Below, in pieces: positions 1-7,548 of a stretch of DNA of 37,116 nucleotides. Both the position numbers and the translations under genes were made by a program. Origin of the DNA: Mogibacterium sp. Lineage in GTDB: Bacteria > Bacillota > Clostridia > Peptostreptococcales > Anaerovoracaceae. The DNA is taken from contig JAFRJV010000121.1 of the NCBI GenBank assembly GCA_017432075.1, forward strand, positions 1-37,116, in the 5' to 3' direction. The notes beneath the pieces are model-generated. The model did no database searches and was not told where the DNA came from. It worked only from the letters and a program-made list of their open reading frames with translations. The stretch's first letter is position 1. The number at the start of each line of letters is the position of its first letter.

Positions 1-1
1 C

Positions 2-163
2 AACGTATACACAGGAATCCCGTTCCTGGCTGCGATGAACATCCCGAGCACGGTATACAACATGCTGCCTTACATCATCTCGCTCATCGTTCTTGCATTC
101 ACATCCAAGAACTCCAGAGCACCGAAGGCAGAAGGAATACCATACGACAAGGGCATGCGTTAA
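2..163 (+). CDS. ABC transporter permease, C-terminal fragment (nucleoside/simple-sugar type)
   Basis: Only the last 53 residues are in the window; the 5' part lies outside. The frame begins NVYTGIPFLAAMNIPSTVYN and continues as a hydrophobic segment (YIISLIVLAF) followed by a short basic tail ending PYDKGMR and TAA. This tail (SKNSRAPKAEGIPYDKG) resembles the ends of permease subunits of BMP-type nucleoside importers (NupP/NupQ, YufP/YufQ family), an inner-membrane channel role. That assignment rests on family memory, not on a search. The neighbours support it, because deoC, udp and deoB lie 2.3 kb downstream and catabolise imported nucleosides. A strong terminator follows the stop, so this gene ends its own operon. 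Other sugar ABC permeases of the same superfamily cannot be excluded from 53 residues. Confidence 0.7.
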   Translation, partial: NVYTGIPFLAAMNIPSTVYNMLPYIISLIVLAFTSKNSRAPKAEGIPYDKGMR

Positions 164-180
164 ATCATGTCAAAGGACAA

Positions 181-209
181 AAGCGGAAGTTGCGGCTTCC
201 GCTTTTTTT
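181..209 (+). terminator. Intrinsic terminator of the ABC permease operon
   Basis: The 9-bp stem AAGCGGAAG / CTTCCGCTT (181-189 with 196-204) has a 6-nt loop and runs into a T-tract at 203-209. It lies 18 nt after the permease stop codon, so it most likely ends that transcript. Confidence 0.9.
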
Positions 210-210
210 C

Positions 211-377
211 ATGCGGCCCGCATCTACCCCGGATGTGTTCCTCCCGGAATTGATTGCGGTCAGCATGCGGAAGATCGGAAATCTTAAGGGCTGTAACTTC
301 ATGATGATGTGAAGGCTTGTCTGTGTTTCGTTACTCCGCAACTCCGTCCGGAAGCACATCCGGCGTGCGGGCCGCAT
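211..377. repeat. Long inverted repeat in the gap before the transglutaminase gene
   Basis: The 326-nt gap at 164-489 has no supported gene. ATGCGGCCCGCA at 211-222 is the exact reverse complement of TGCGGGCCGCAT at 366-377. Just inside, CCGGATGTG (229-237) pairs with CACATCCGG (355-363). A direct repeat, CCTCCCGGAATTGATTGC, occurs at 240-257 and again at 394-411, so one copy is inside and one outside the palindrome. The block could be a small non-autonomous mobile element, a remnant, or a long hairpin. No protein-coding signal was recognised in it. Confidence 0.6.
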
Positions 378-440
378 ATTAAACGGAAGAGTCCCTCCCG
401 GAATTGATTGCATTGAGCGTGATTTTGCTTATCTGCTTTT

Positions 441-451
441 TATGGTAAAAT
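441..451 (+). promoter_or_regulatory. Extended -10 promoter for the transglutaminase gene
   Basis: TATGGTAAAAT has TG one base before TAAAAT (446-451), the form of an extended -10 box. A poor -35 candidate, TTGCTT (425-430), stands 15 nt upstream. Transcription would start near 458, about 30 nt before the ATG at 490, where GGGAG serves as ribosome binding site. Confidence 0.5.
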
Positions 452-489
452 GAAGCATCTATATTCATTGAACTGATGGGAGCTTTTTT

Positions 490-2379
490 ATGAAGGGTAC
501 AAGGAAAATACTGGCGGTCATTCTTTCTTTGACTATGCTGCTGTCGCTGATGCCTGCTATGGCATTTGCTGATATTGAGGGCAGTGATCCTGATGCAGCT
601 GCTGCTGAGACTGTTACGGACAGCACTGTAGAGGTGGAAGAGCAAGCCGTTCAGAATGAGGATCAGTCTGCAGATGCTGCTGAAGAGGCTATAGCAGAAG
701 AGCCTGCGGACGGAGCTGCGGAAGCTGATGCGGCTGAGGAACTTGTTGTCGATGAGCCGGCAGATGCGAACGCGGAGGATGAAGAGCTTGCAGATGGCGA
801 CGAAGCTGCTGATGAAGAGGAGATCGGCGAAGCTGAGATCTCTTTCACAGAGGGTATCGATCCTGAAGAACTTGAAGGTGCGGATCCGGATTCTCTGATG
901 GAGAAATTCCTTTATAGCGAGGATGCCGAGGAAGAATGGACATATGAGGATGGCAGGGCGCCGAAGGCTCCGTTATCGATCAAGGGCGACAGACTTACCG
1001 GAAACAACCTGAAGTACTATAACTATTTCAAAACCATCATCACTCAGGTATCAGCCGGAAGCAGAACCGAGACCTCGATGCAGGTACCGGTCACATCGAT
1101 CACCGGTAAAAGCACATACACAGCCAAGAGCCTTGGTCTTTCAAAGTTTGGTACTGTAAGGAACGGAACTCTGTATCTTACAAGTGCAGCACAGAAGAAG
1201 ATCAATGCTTTGATTGCCCCGGAGGACTGGAGAAAGGTATATACCAGTATAGTCAGTGATTTTGCGGCTGACAGCTATTGGGTGGACTGGTACACAAGGC
1301 AGTATTTCTATGGTGCGAGCTGGTACATAAAAGGCACTTCGAAGTCCATTACATTTGTAAAGAGCAAATCCAAAGCTACGATCCAGCTGGCGGTTATCCC
1401 TGAGCTTGCATCTTCGACATTCAGAGTAAGTTCAGGCAAGATCAGTGCTGCAAATACTGCAAAGGCCTATGCAAGATCGATAGCTTCGACCTCCGACAGC
1501 ACCATAGCTGCGAAGTATGGAGACACCTATTACGAGAACTGTGACTACAACAGACTTCGTTATTACTGCGAAGAGATCGCACGCCTTACGGAGTATGACT
1601 CTGTAGCATATGAGACTCCGGTAAACCAGCTGTACTGGAAGGGTGCGTGGAGCATGATCAACGTGTTTGACCGTAACACCAGTACCAAGACTGTCTGTGT
1701 GGGTTATGCCATGGCATTCAAATATCTCTGTGATCTGAGCACGTTCAGGAGCGACTGGATCGATTGCCAGGTAATGTCCGGCGACGCTATGACCAGTAAT
1801 GGATGGGAAGGTCACATGTGGAATCTCGTCAGGATGAATGACGGTCTCAATTATCTGGTAGATCCTACATGGATGGATCTGGATGGAACCTGGGATGGCG
1901 AACCATATATATCAGCAATCTGGTTCCTGAGAGGAGCAGCAGACGGAACTGCAAATTCATATACAGTTAATGGCTATTTGCGCAAATACGACGACTGGAC
2001 TATAGCCACGATCCCTGCGGCAGAGAGGACTATTGCGAAGGCAGATTACCAGAAAGTCGCCGACAGACCGATAGTCCTCCCGGGTACGAAGCTTAAGAAG
2101 ATCGGCAAGGGTAAAAAGTCTTTCAAAGCCAGATGGATACCGGTAACGACACCTGTCGGTGCGCTGTATGTTGACGGATATCAGATCCAGTACAGCTTAA
2201 AGAAGAACTTCAGGAAAGCAAAGACTGTGACTGTGAAGGGCTTCGGTCAGTCCACAAAGGTCATAAAAAAGCTTAAAAAGAAAAAGGTATATTATGTACG
2301 TATCCGCACCTATGCAAAGGTGGGCAAACACACGTATTACAGCGCATGGAGCGGCAGAAAAAAAGTAAAGACCAAATAG
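490..2379 (+). CDS. Exported transglutaminase-like protein with acidic stalk and C-terminal Fn3-like domain
   Basis: This 629-residue protein starts with a clear signal peptide (MKGTRK, hydrophobic core, then PAMAFA before DIEG), so it should be exported. Residues about 28-150 are a low-complexity Ala/Glu/Asp region. The transglutaminase-like core lies at about 350-470 and shows a full Cys-His-Asp triad: Cys403 in TVCVGYA, His442 in EGHMWN and Asp458 in LVDPTW. Residues about 530-629 form a Lys-rich fibronectin-III-like domain (VDGYQIQYS ... YYVRIRTYA). The family includes bacterial cysteine proteases or peptide-modifying enzymes with this fold. A surface or peptidoglycan-associated role is inferred; the substrate is unknown. 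The gene is monocistronic, with its own promoter and terminator. No sortase motif or transmembrane anchor is visible at the C-terminus, so secretion or charge-based wall binding is likely. Confidence 0.85.
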   Translation: MKGTRKILAVILSLTMLLSLMPAMAFADIEGSDPDAAAAETVTDSTVEVEEQAVQNEDQSADAAEEAIAEEPADGAAEADAAEELVVDEPADANAEDEELADGDEAADEEEIGEAEISFTEGIDPEELEGADPDSLMEKFLYSEDAEEEWTYEDGRAPKAPLSIKGDRLTGNNLKYYNYFKTIITQVSAGSRTETSMQVPVTSITGKSTYTAKSLGLSKFGTVRNGTLYLTSAAQKKINALIAPEDWRKVYTSIVSDFAADSYWVDWYTRQYFYGASWYIKGTSKSITFVKSKSKATIQLAVIPELASSTFRVSSGKISAANTAKAYARSIASTSDSTIAAKYGDTYYENCDYNRLRYYCEEIARLTEYDSVAYETPVNQLYWKGAWSMINVFDRNTSTKTVCVGYAMAFKYLCDLSTFRSDWIDCQVMSGDAMTSNGWEGHMWNLVRMNDGLNYLVDPTWMDLDGTWDGEPYISAIWFLRGAADGTANSYTVNGYLRKYDDWTIATIPAAERTIAKADYQKVADRPIVLPGTKLKKIGKGKKSFKARWIPVTTPVGALYVDGYQIQYSLKKNFRKAKTVTVKGFGQSTKVIKKLKKKKVYYVRIRTYAKVGKHTYYSAWSGRKKVKTK

Positions 2380-2391
2380 ACTGAGAACACG

Positions 2392-2420
2392 GGCGGGAGC
2401 GAAAGCTTCCGCCTATTTAA
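2392..2420 (+). terminator. Intrinsic terminator after the transglutaminase gene
   Basis: GGCGGGAGC (2392-2400) and GCTTCCGCC (2405-2413) form a 9-bp stem with one G-T pair and a GAAA tetraloop. A short U-rich tail, TATTTAATT, follows. The stem starts 13 nt after the stop codon. Confidence 0.8.
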
Positions 2421-2513
2421 TTATTAATGCAATCGCAATGCACATGTGTTTCGTAGTATACTTATGTTGTAATAATATGCACGTTTGTAAGAAATCTGCA
2501 AAGGAGCTGGGAT

Positions 2514-3167
2514 ATGGAAACAAAAGACATTCTTAAGTACGTCGACCATACACTTCTTGCTCAGACAGCAAAGTGGGACGACATCAAAGCACTGATCGAT
2601 GACGGCATCAAATACGAGACAGCAAGCGTATGCATCCCGCCGGGGTATGTCGCTCAGGCAAGGGAGTATATCGGAGCAAGGCTTCCGATCTGCACTGTCA
2701 TCGGATTCCCGAACGGCTATAACACAACAGCAGTCAAAGCATTCGAGACAAGCGATGCACTGGACAACGGCGCTGACGAGATCGACATGGTCATCAACAT
2801 CGGCTGGGCAAAGGACGGCAGATGGGATGACATCGAGAACGAGATCCGCACACTCAAGGAGATCTGCGGCGACCACATCCTCAAGGTCATCATCGAGACA
2901 AGCATGCTGACCGACGAGGAGAAGGTAAAGCTCTGCGAGATCGTCACTTTCGCGGGTGCTGACTTCATCAAGACTTCGACCGGTTTCGGCGGAGGCGGAG
3001 CTACATTCGAGGATGTGGAACTCATGGTGAAGAACGTCGGAGAAGGCGTAAAGGTAAAGGCTTCCGGCGGTATCAGTGGACTCGATGACGCAGCTAAGTT
3101 CCTCGAGATCGGAGCTAAGAGACTCGGCACAAGCAGAGTCGTTAAGGCTGCTAAAGCTGCCGAATAA
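2514..3167 (+). CDS. deoC: Deoxyribose-phosphate aldolase
   Basis: DeoC splits 2-deoxyribose 5-phosphate into glyceraldehyde 3-phosphate and acetaldehyde in the cytoplasm, the last step of deoxynucleoside catabolism. The 217-residue protein has the expected TIM-barrel family length. It shows KYVDHTLLA near the N-terminus and [12 protein letters not shown] with the conserved Asp91. The Schiff-base lysine is Lys153 in FIKTSTGFG, and the second active-site lysine is Lys182 in VKASGGI. AAAGGAG lies just ahead of the ATG. It is followed by udp and deoB, so the three genes form a nucleoside-degradation block. A TATACT -10-like box sits at 2457-2462 without a convincing -35. A 117-nt gap separates it from udp, so udp may also have its own promoter. 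Confidence 0.96.
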   Translation: METKDILKYVDHTLLAQTAKWDDIKALIDDGIKYETASVCIPPGYVAQAREYIGARLPICTVIGFPNGYNTTAVKAFETSDALDNGADEIDMVINIGWAKDGRWDDIENEIRTLKEICGDHILKVIIETSMLTDEEKVKLCEIVTFAGADFIKTSTGFGGGGATFEDVELMVKNVGEGVKVKASGGISGLDDAAKFLEIGAKRLGTSRVVKAAKAAE

Positions 3168-3284
3168 AAATTATCTGAACAGCTGCAAAAGTGCTGAAAA
3201 TACGCCGGAAAGACGGCCAAATTATAATAAAGTTATAACATTCGCAATATTGTTACTGAAATAATGTGAAAAGAGGTACTGGAA

Positions 3285-4076
3285 ATGGTAGATTACACAG
3301 AAGGCGCAGGATATCAGTATCACGTTGGACTCAGACCCGGCGACGTAGGTGAGTACGTAATTCTTCCTGGCGACCCGCACAGAGTCCCAAAGATCGCGGC
3401 GTATTTCGACAATGCGGAAAAGGTCGCAGACAGCCGTGAGTATGTAACTTATACAGGCTATCTTGACGGAGTAAAAGTCAGCTGCACCAGTACAGGCGTT
3501 GGCGGACCGTCGGCATCAATTGCGCTCGAAGAGATCGCAAATGTAGGCGGCAAAACATTTATCAGAGTCGGAACCTGCGGCGGTATGGACATAGACGTAA
3601 AGGGCGGCGATGTAGTTGTTGCTACGGGAGCTGTCCGCATGGAGGGAACTTCAAAGGAATACTGCCCGATCGAATATCCGGCTGTTGCCGATGTAGAGGT
3701 CGCTGCTTCGCTGGCTCAGGCAGCCAGAAAACTCGGTGCGGACTATCACACGGGAGTCGTGCAGTGCAAGGATGCGTTCTATGGTCAGCATATGCCTGAG
3801 GCGCTCCCTAACAGCTATGAACTTCTGAACAAATGGGACGCATGGCTGCGCATGGGATGCAAGGCATCGGAAATGGAATCGGCTGCGCTCTTCATAGTAG
3901 GAGCATACCGCAGGCTGAGAGTCGGCTCGGTATTCCTGGTCGTTGCTAACCAGGAGAGAGAAAAGGCAGGCCTGCCTAATCCGCAGGAGCACGATACAGA
4001 TCTGGCTATCCGCGTCGCGATAGAAGCGATCCGCATGATGATAGCCGACGAGAAGATCCATGGTGAAAGAAAATAG
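3285..4076 (+). CDS. udp: Uridine phosphorylase
   Basis: This enzyme phosphorolyses uridine (and often deoxyuridine or thymidine) to uracil and (deoxy)ribose 1-phosphate. The 263 residues fit the nucleoside phosphorylase-I family. The phosphate-binding motif GDPHRV starts at residue 29, GTCGGM spans 96-101, and the ribose-binding EMESAALF starts at residue 196. The phrase [13 protein letters not shown] is closer to Udp than to purine phosphorylases, but specificity is inferred. The ATG is preceded by AGAGGT. A TATAAT-like box lies at 3223-3228 without a clear -35. The gene ends 11 nt before deoB, which would convert the sugar 1-phosphate product, so the two steps are almost certainly co-expressed. 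Confidence 0.92.
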   Translation: MVDYTEGAGYQYHVGLRPGDVGEYVILPGDPHRVPKIAAYFDNAEKVADSREYVTYTGYLDGVKVSCTSTGVGGPSASIALEEIANVGGKTFIRVGTCGGMDIDVKGGDVVVATGAVRMEGTSKEYCPIEYPAVADVEVAASLAQAARKLGADYHTGVVQCKDAFYGQHMPEALPNSYELLNKWDAWLRMGCKASEMESAALFIVGAYRRLRVGSVFLVVANQEREKAGLPNPQEHDTDLAIRVAIEAIRMMIADEKIHGERK

Positions 4077-4087
4077 AGGGTGATATT

Positions 4088-5254
4088 ATGGCTAAAAGAG
4101 TATTCTGGATAGTGCTCGACAGCGCGGGCATAGGCGGAGCTCCTGATGCGGCTGAATTCGGAGACTTCGGAGCCGATACTTTCGGCAGCTGCTATAAGAG
4201 CGGCGAGCTTGATGTTCCGAATATGGAAAAAATGGGACTAAAAAACATCGCAGGCACATCATTTTGCGATCCTCAGGACGAAATCATCGGATGCTACTGC
4301 CGCATGCATGAGAAATCACGCGGCAAGGACACCACAGTAGGCCACTGGGAGATGGCGGGCATGGTCTCGCCTAACCCGCTGCCTACATATTACGAAGGAT
4401 TCCCGCAGGAGATCCTCGATAAGCTGTCAGAAGCTACGGGCCGTGGAATTGTCTGCAACAAGACGTATTCCGGCACCGATGTAATCAGGGATTACGGTAA
4501 GCATCACGTTGAGACAGGTGATCTCATCGTTTATACGAGTGCTGACAGCGTGATGCAGATCGCGGCTCACGAGGACGTAGTGCCTATTGAAGAGCTTTAC
4601 GATATCTGCCACAAGGCAAGAGAGATAATGCAGGGCGAGCACGGCGTAGGCCGCATAATCGCGAGACCGTTCGAGGGCGAGTGGCCATTTAAGAGGACGG
4701 TAAGGCGTCACGACTACAGCCTGCAGCCACCAAAGGAAACAGTCCTGGATGCATTGAAAAAAGAGGGATTCCAGACTATTGGCGTTGGCAAGATCTACGA
4801 CATTTTCGCAGGAAAGAGCGTAATGTTCAGCTACTCCAACAAGGGTAACGAAGCTAACATGGTAAGGACGATCGATCTTGCAGATGCAGATTTCGAAGGT
4901 CTCTGCTATGTGAATCTGGTAGACACCGACATGATCTACGGACACAGGAGAGATATTCCGGGTTATACCAAAGCTCTCAACCTGGCGGACAAACAGTTCG
5001 GCGAACTTATGAAGAAGATGGGACCTGAAGACATGCTTATGATCACGGCAGATCATGGCTGCGATCCGGCATTCAAGGGAACCGACCACACCAGAGAAGA
5101 TATTGCATGCCTCGTATGGGGTCCGGGTCTCAAAAAGGGAGTTGACCTCGGCACACGCGATACCTTTGCCGATATGGCGGCAACGATCGCTGAGTACTTC
5201 GGCATAGACTACCGTGGAGACGGAACTTCGTTCCTTGCAGATATCACGGAATAA
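4088..5254 (+). CDS. deoB: Phosphopentomutase
   Basis: DeoB interconverts (deoxy)ribose 1-phosphate and 5-phosphate, linking udp upstream to deoC and the pentose phosphate pathway. The 388 residues match the usual DeoB length. Metal-binding and catalytic features of the alkaline-phosphatase-like fold are visible: Asp11 in VLDSAGIG, the phospho-acceptor threonine region KDTTVGHWE (80-88), and the metal site ADHGCDP (Asp322/His323) with GTDHT at 331-335. GAGGGTG precedes the ATG. The next start (mnmE) is only 16 nt past the stop, so transcription probably runs on into the tRNA-modification gene. That is an unusual neighbour for deoB. Confidence 0.97.
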   Translation: MAKRVFWIVLDSAGIGGAPDAAEFGDFGADTFGSCYKSGELDVPNMEKMGLKNIAGTSFCDPQDEIIGCYCRMHEKSRGKDTTVGHWEMAGMVSPNPLPTYYEGFPQEILDKLSEATGRGIVCNKTYSGTDVIRDYGKHHVETGDLIVYTSADSVMQIAAHEDVVPIEELYDICHKAREIMQGEHGVGRIIARPFEGEWPFKRTVRRHDYSLQPPKETVLDALKKEGFQTIGVGKIYDIFAGKSVMFSYSNKGNEANMVRTIDLADADFEGLCYVNLVDTDMIYGHRRDIPGYTKALNLADKQFGELMKKMGPEDMLMITADHGCDPAFKGTDHTREDIACLVWGPGLKKGVDLGTRDTFADMAATIAEYFGIDYRGDGTSFLADITE

Positions 5255-5270
5255 TCAAGAAGGTAAGATA

Positions 5271-6674
5271 TTGGCAGATACTATTGCTGCGATTTCAACA
5301 GCGCCCGGTGAGGGCGGAATAGGGATAGTAAGGGTCAGCGGACCTCAGAGCTTGAGCCTCATGAAGAGGCTCAAGTTTGCTTGTCCTGAAAAAATCGAAC
5401 CACGACACGCATATTTCGGCAGGGTCGTCAGGGACAGCTCCGATAAAAACGCCAAAGTCATCGATGAAGGGATATTCCTGTATATGAAAGCACCTGCTTC
5501 GTATACAGGTGAAGACATGCTTGAGATACAGGTGCATGGCAGCAATGTTTCGCTTAGAGCAATACTTGCTGCGGTCCTCGATTCGGGGCTGCCTGATGTA
5601 AGGATGGCGGATCCGGGCGAGTTCACCAAACTCGCTTTCCTCAATGGGAAAATGGATCTTTCGCAGGCAGAGGCTGTCATAGACATCATTAAGGCAAAAA
5701 GCGATCTGTCCCTTGAGATCGCTGAGGGACAGCGTGCCGGCAGACTCAGTGAAAACATAAAGAATATCAGGGGTAAGCTGGTCGATGTTCTTGCTCAGAT
5801 GGCAGTGGATATCGACTACCCGGACGAGGATTATGAGACGGACGCTTATGAGGAGCTGATCGAACAGCTCAGAGTGGTCCGTGAGGAAGTTGAAGATCTC
5901 CGCAATACCGCTTCGATCGGCAGGATAGCCCGCGAGGGTGTCAGGGCTGTCATCGCAGGCAAGCCGAATGCGGGCAAGAGCTCTCTGATGAACGCGATCC
6001 TAGGTGAGGGGCGTGTGATAGTCACGGATATCCCGGGGACGACGCGCGATACGGTCGAAGAGAGCGCTTCACTGGGAGGCGTGCCTATCGTGCTCGTTGA
6101 TACAGCAGGTCTGCGCGATTCCGACGACAAGGTGGAGAAGATCGGCATAGAGCGCACCACTCAGGCCATTGCAGGCGCAGATCTGGTCATACTAGTGCTT
6201 GACGGCAGCCGCGAACTCGATGAAGAGGACGAAAGAGTACTGTCGTTCATAGAAAAGATCGAAATGGATCATGTCCTGGTCGTTATAAACAAGGAAGACC
6301 TCGGCAGATCTGTTTCAGAGGATGCGGTTCGCGACAGACTGCCGGGAGCAAGGATCATCAGTACTTCTCTGGTCGGAAGGGAAGCCCTTGTGGCTGCACA
6401 AAAGGTCTCTGATGCTGTCGGTGAGATGTTCGACCTCGGACGTATCCGCGTCAGGGAGACCAATATCGTTACTAACGAGAGACATGTTCACCTGCTGAAG
6501 AAAGCGTCGGCCGATCTGGATGAGGCCATTGCCATGCTGCAGAATGGCGAACCCGTTGAAGTTGCTGAGCTTTCGGCTCATTATGCGTACGGAGCTCTGG
6601 GGATGATCATCGGCGAGGAGGTCGGCGATGAGATCCTTGATACCGTTTTCAGCAAGTTCTGTCTGGGAAAATAA
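5271..6674 (+). CDS. mnmE: tRNA uridine-5-carboxymethylaminomethyl synthesis GTPase MnmE
   Basis: MnmE works with MnmG to modify U34 of certain tRNAs. I place the start at the TTG at 5271 (protein begins M-ADTIAAISTAPGEGG). AGAAGG lies at 5258-5263, 7 nt upstream, and homologues begin with this segment; an upstream in-frame ATG at 5214 would overlap deoB by 41 nt. The resulting 467 residues are close to family length. The inserted G domain is at about 220-385, with GKPNAGKSS (230-238), DIPGTTRDT, DTAGLR and NKED. The protein ends with CLGK, the variant form of the C-terminal C[IL]GK motif holding the catalytic Cys464. It is the last gene of this block before a convergent toxin-antitoxin pair. 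Confidence 0.96.
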   Translation: MADTIAAISTAPGEGGIGIVRVSGPQSLSLMKRLKFACPEKIEPRHAYFGRVVRDSSDKNAKVIDEGIFLYMKAPASYTGEDMLEIQVHGSNVSLRAILAAVLDSGLPDVRMADPGEFTKLAFLNGKMDLSQAEAVIDIIKAKSDLSLEIAEGQRAGRLSENIKNIRGKLVDVLAQMAVDIDYPDEDYETDAYEELIEQLRVVREEVEDLRNTASIGRIAREGVRAVIAGKPNAGKSSLMNAILGEGRVIVTDIPGTTRDTVEESASLGGVPIVLVDTAGLRDSDDKVEKIGIERTTQAIAGADLVILVLDGSRELDEEDERVLSFIEKIEMDHVLVVINKEDLGRSVSEDAVRDRLPGARIISTSLVGREALVAAQKVSDAVGEMFDLGRIRVRETNIVTNERHVHLLKKASADLDEAIAMLQNGEPVEVAELSAHYAYGALGMIIGEEVGDEILDTVFSKFCLGK

Positions 6675-6695
6675 AAAAGAGCTGTGCACAGCTCT
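6673..6695 (-). terminator. Intrinsic terminator of the toxin-antitoxin operon, overlapping the vapC stop
   Basis: AGAGCTGTGCACAGCTCT (6678-6695) is a perfect 18-nt palindrome. On the minus strand it is followed by a run of U residues (A-run at 6673-6678 on +), so it is oriented to end vapC transcription. It also shares its end with the vapC stop codon and lies between two convergent genes, and could slow mnmE readthrough. Confidence 0.75.
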
Positions 6696-7134
6696 ATAAG
6701 GATAATTCGCGGATCAGCTCATGCGGCAGTACAGTCCGGACCGGACATTCCGCAAACAGCTCTGAATCGCGCGTAACGAAAAACTCGCAATTACTGTCAA
6801 CTGCACACTGTATCTGAAGCGCGTCTTCAACATCAGTGGCAAGGCCGGCAGTGATTGCTTTTTCTATATTGCCGCCGGATACCGGCTGCACTTCACAGAG
6901 CGCACACAGATTGAGTATGATCTGGTTTCGCTCTGCAACGGAATACTCCTTTCTGAGAATATAATATATATTGGTCAGAGAGTGAGCTGCTATATGGATA
7001 TCGATCATGCCATTCAGAGAGGAGTCGAATAGATACTCGGCTGCAAGAGCTTCATCTCCTCTGAAAAGAAGGTAGTCGATCAGTATGTTTGTATCAAGAA
7101 AGACTTTTGGGGTATTATCTGCCATATTTTTCAT
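6694..7134 (-). CDS. PIN-domain ribonuclease toxin (VapC-like)
   Basis: This 146-residue protein has the PIN-domain layout: VFLDTNILIDYLL near the N-terminus with Asp14, DVEDALQ with Asp101/Asp104, and TRDSELF with Asp123. These acidic residues would hold the metal for RNA cleavage. VapC-type toxins cut tRNA or rRNA when not bound by antitoxin; the target here cannot be read from sequence. The first 20 nt overlap the end of the upstream antitoxin gene, typical of coupled toxin-antitoxin translation. No good ribosome binding site precedes either possible start (7134 or the ATG at 7125), which fits translational coupling. The pair is transcribed against the flanking mnm genes. Confidence 0.88.
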   Translation of the reverse strand: MKNMADNTPKVFLDTNILIDYLLFRGDEALAAEYLFDSSLNGMIDIHIAAHSLTNIYYILRKEYSVAERNQIILNLCALCEVQPVSGGNIEKAITAGLATDVEDALQIQCAVDSNCEFFVTRDSELFAECPVRTVLPHELIRELSL

Positions 7135-7390
7135 CTAAATACTTATTTCGTTCTTCTCTGTAGTCTTCGCTTATGTTACCTGCAGCGTCCTTGTGTGAAT
7201 TGCGTATCTCCCGAAGAGAAGCCAGAGCATTCACTTTCATATCATTTGATGTGCTCTTTCTTATCGTCAGAACTCCATCAACAACGCTGAGCTCCACGGG
7301 ATCATTCACGCTCAGAGAGGCCTCCTTGAGAAGTTTTTTAGGAATATACAGCCCCTGACTGTTTCCCCATGTCCTGATAATAGACTGCAT
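7115..7390 (-). CDS. AbrB/MazE-family antitoxin (VapB-like)
   Basis: The 91-residue protein starts MQSIIRTWGNSQGLYIPKKL, the swapped-hairpin AbrB/MazE DNA-binding fold (residues 1-47), and ends with a charged helical tail likely to wrap the toxin. The start at 7390 is chosen because AGGAGG stands 5 nt upstream. A longer frame starting at 7441 would run through the promoter and operator. Antitoxins of this type neutralise the PIN toxin and repress their own promoter. The neighbouring palindrome at 7409-7435 is the probable binding site. Confidence 0.9.
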   Translation of the reverse strand: MQSIIRTWGNSQGLYIPKKLLKEASLSVNDPVELSVVDGVLTIRKSTSNDMKVNALASLREIRNSHKDAAGNISEDYREERNKYLDEKYGR

Positions 7391-7408
7391 GTATACCTCC
7401 TGTGTCAA

Positions 7409-7460
7409 AATGTATATACATATCGTATATACATTATACAAGACCTGTGCTTCCTGTCAA
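7409..7460 (-). promoter_or_regulatory. Promoter and palindromic operator of the toxin-antitoxin operon
   Basis: Reading on the minus strand, a consensus -35 TTGACA (7460-7455) is followed after 16 nt by a consensus -10 TATAAT (7438-7433). Overlapping the last three bases of the -10 box is a perfect 11-bp inverted repeat, AATGTATATAC / GTATATACATT, with a 5-nt spacer (7409-7435). Its position is ideal for antitoxin autorepression. The sequence shows the promoter and palindrome directly; the identity of the binding protein is inferred. Confidence 0.85.
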
Positions 7461-7503
7461 GCGGACACAGGCGCTTTTCATCATGTAGAAGTTTGAAAAG
7501 CCA

Positions 7504-7514
7504 TGTGGTAGAAT
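7504..7514 (+). promoter_or_regulatory. Extended -10 promoter of mnmG
   Basis: TGTGGTAGAAT contains TG one base before TAGAAT (7509-7514). Transcription would start near 7521, after the ATG at 7513, which supports the GTG at 7549 as the mnmG start. No good -35 is present. Confidence 0.45.
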
Positions 7515-7548
7515 GTCTGTGATATTTTCAAAGATAAGGAAAAAGAAC

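Noticed and set aside
93-287. A short + strand frame across the permease end and terminator
   Set aside because: It runs through the permease stop and a strong terminator in another frame, has no ribosome binding site, and shows no similarity to known proteins.
5214-5270. Longer N-terminus for MnmE from the ATG at 5214
   Set aside because: It would overlap deoB by 41 nt and add 19 residues not found in the family; the TTG at 5271 has a good ribosome binding site.
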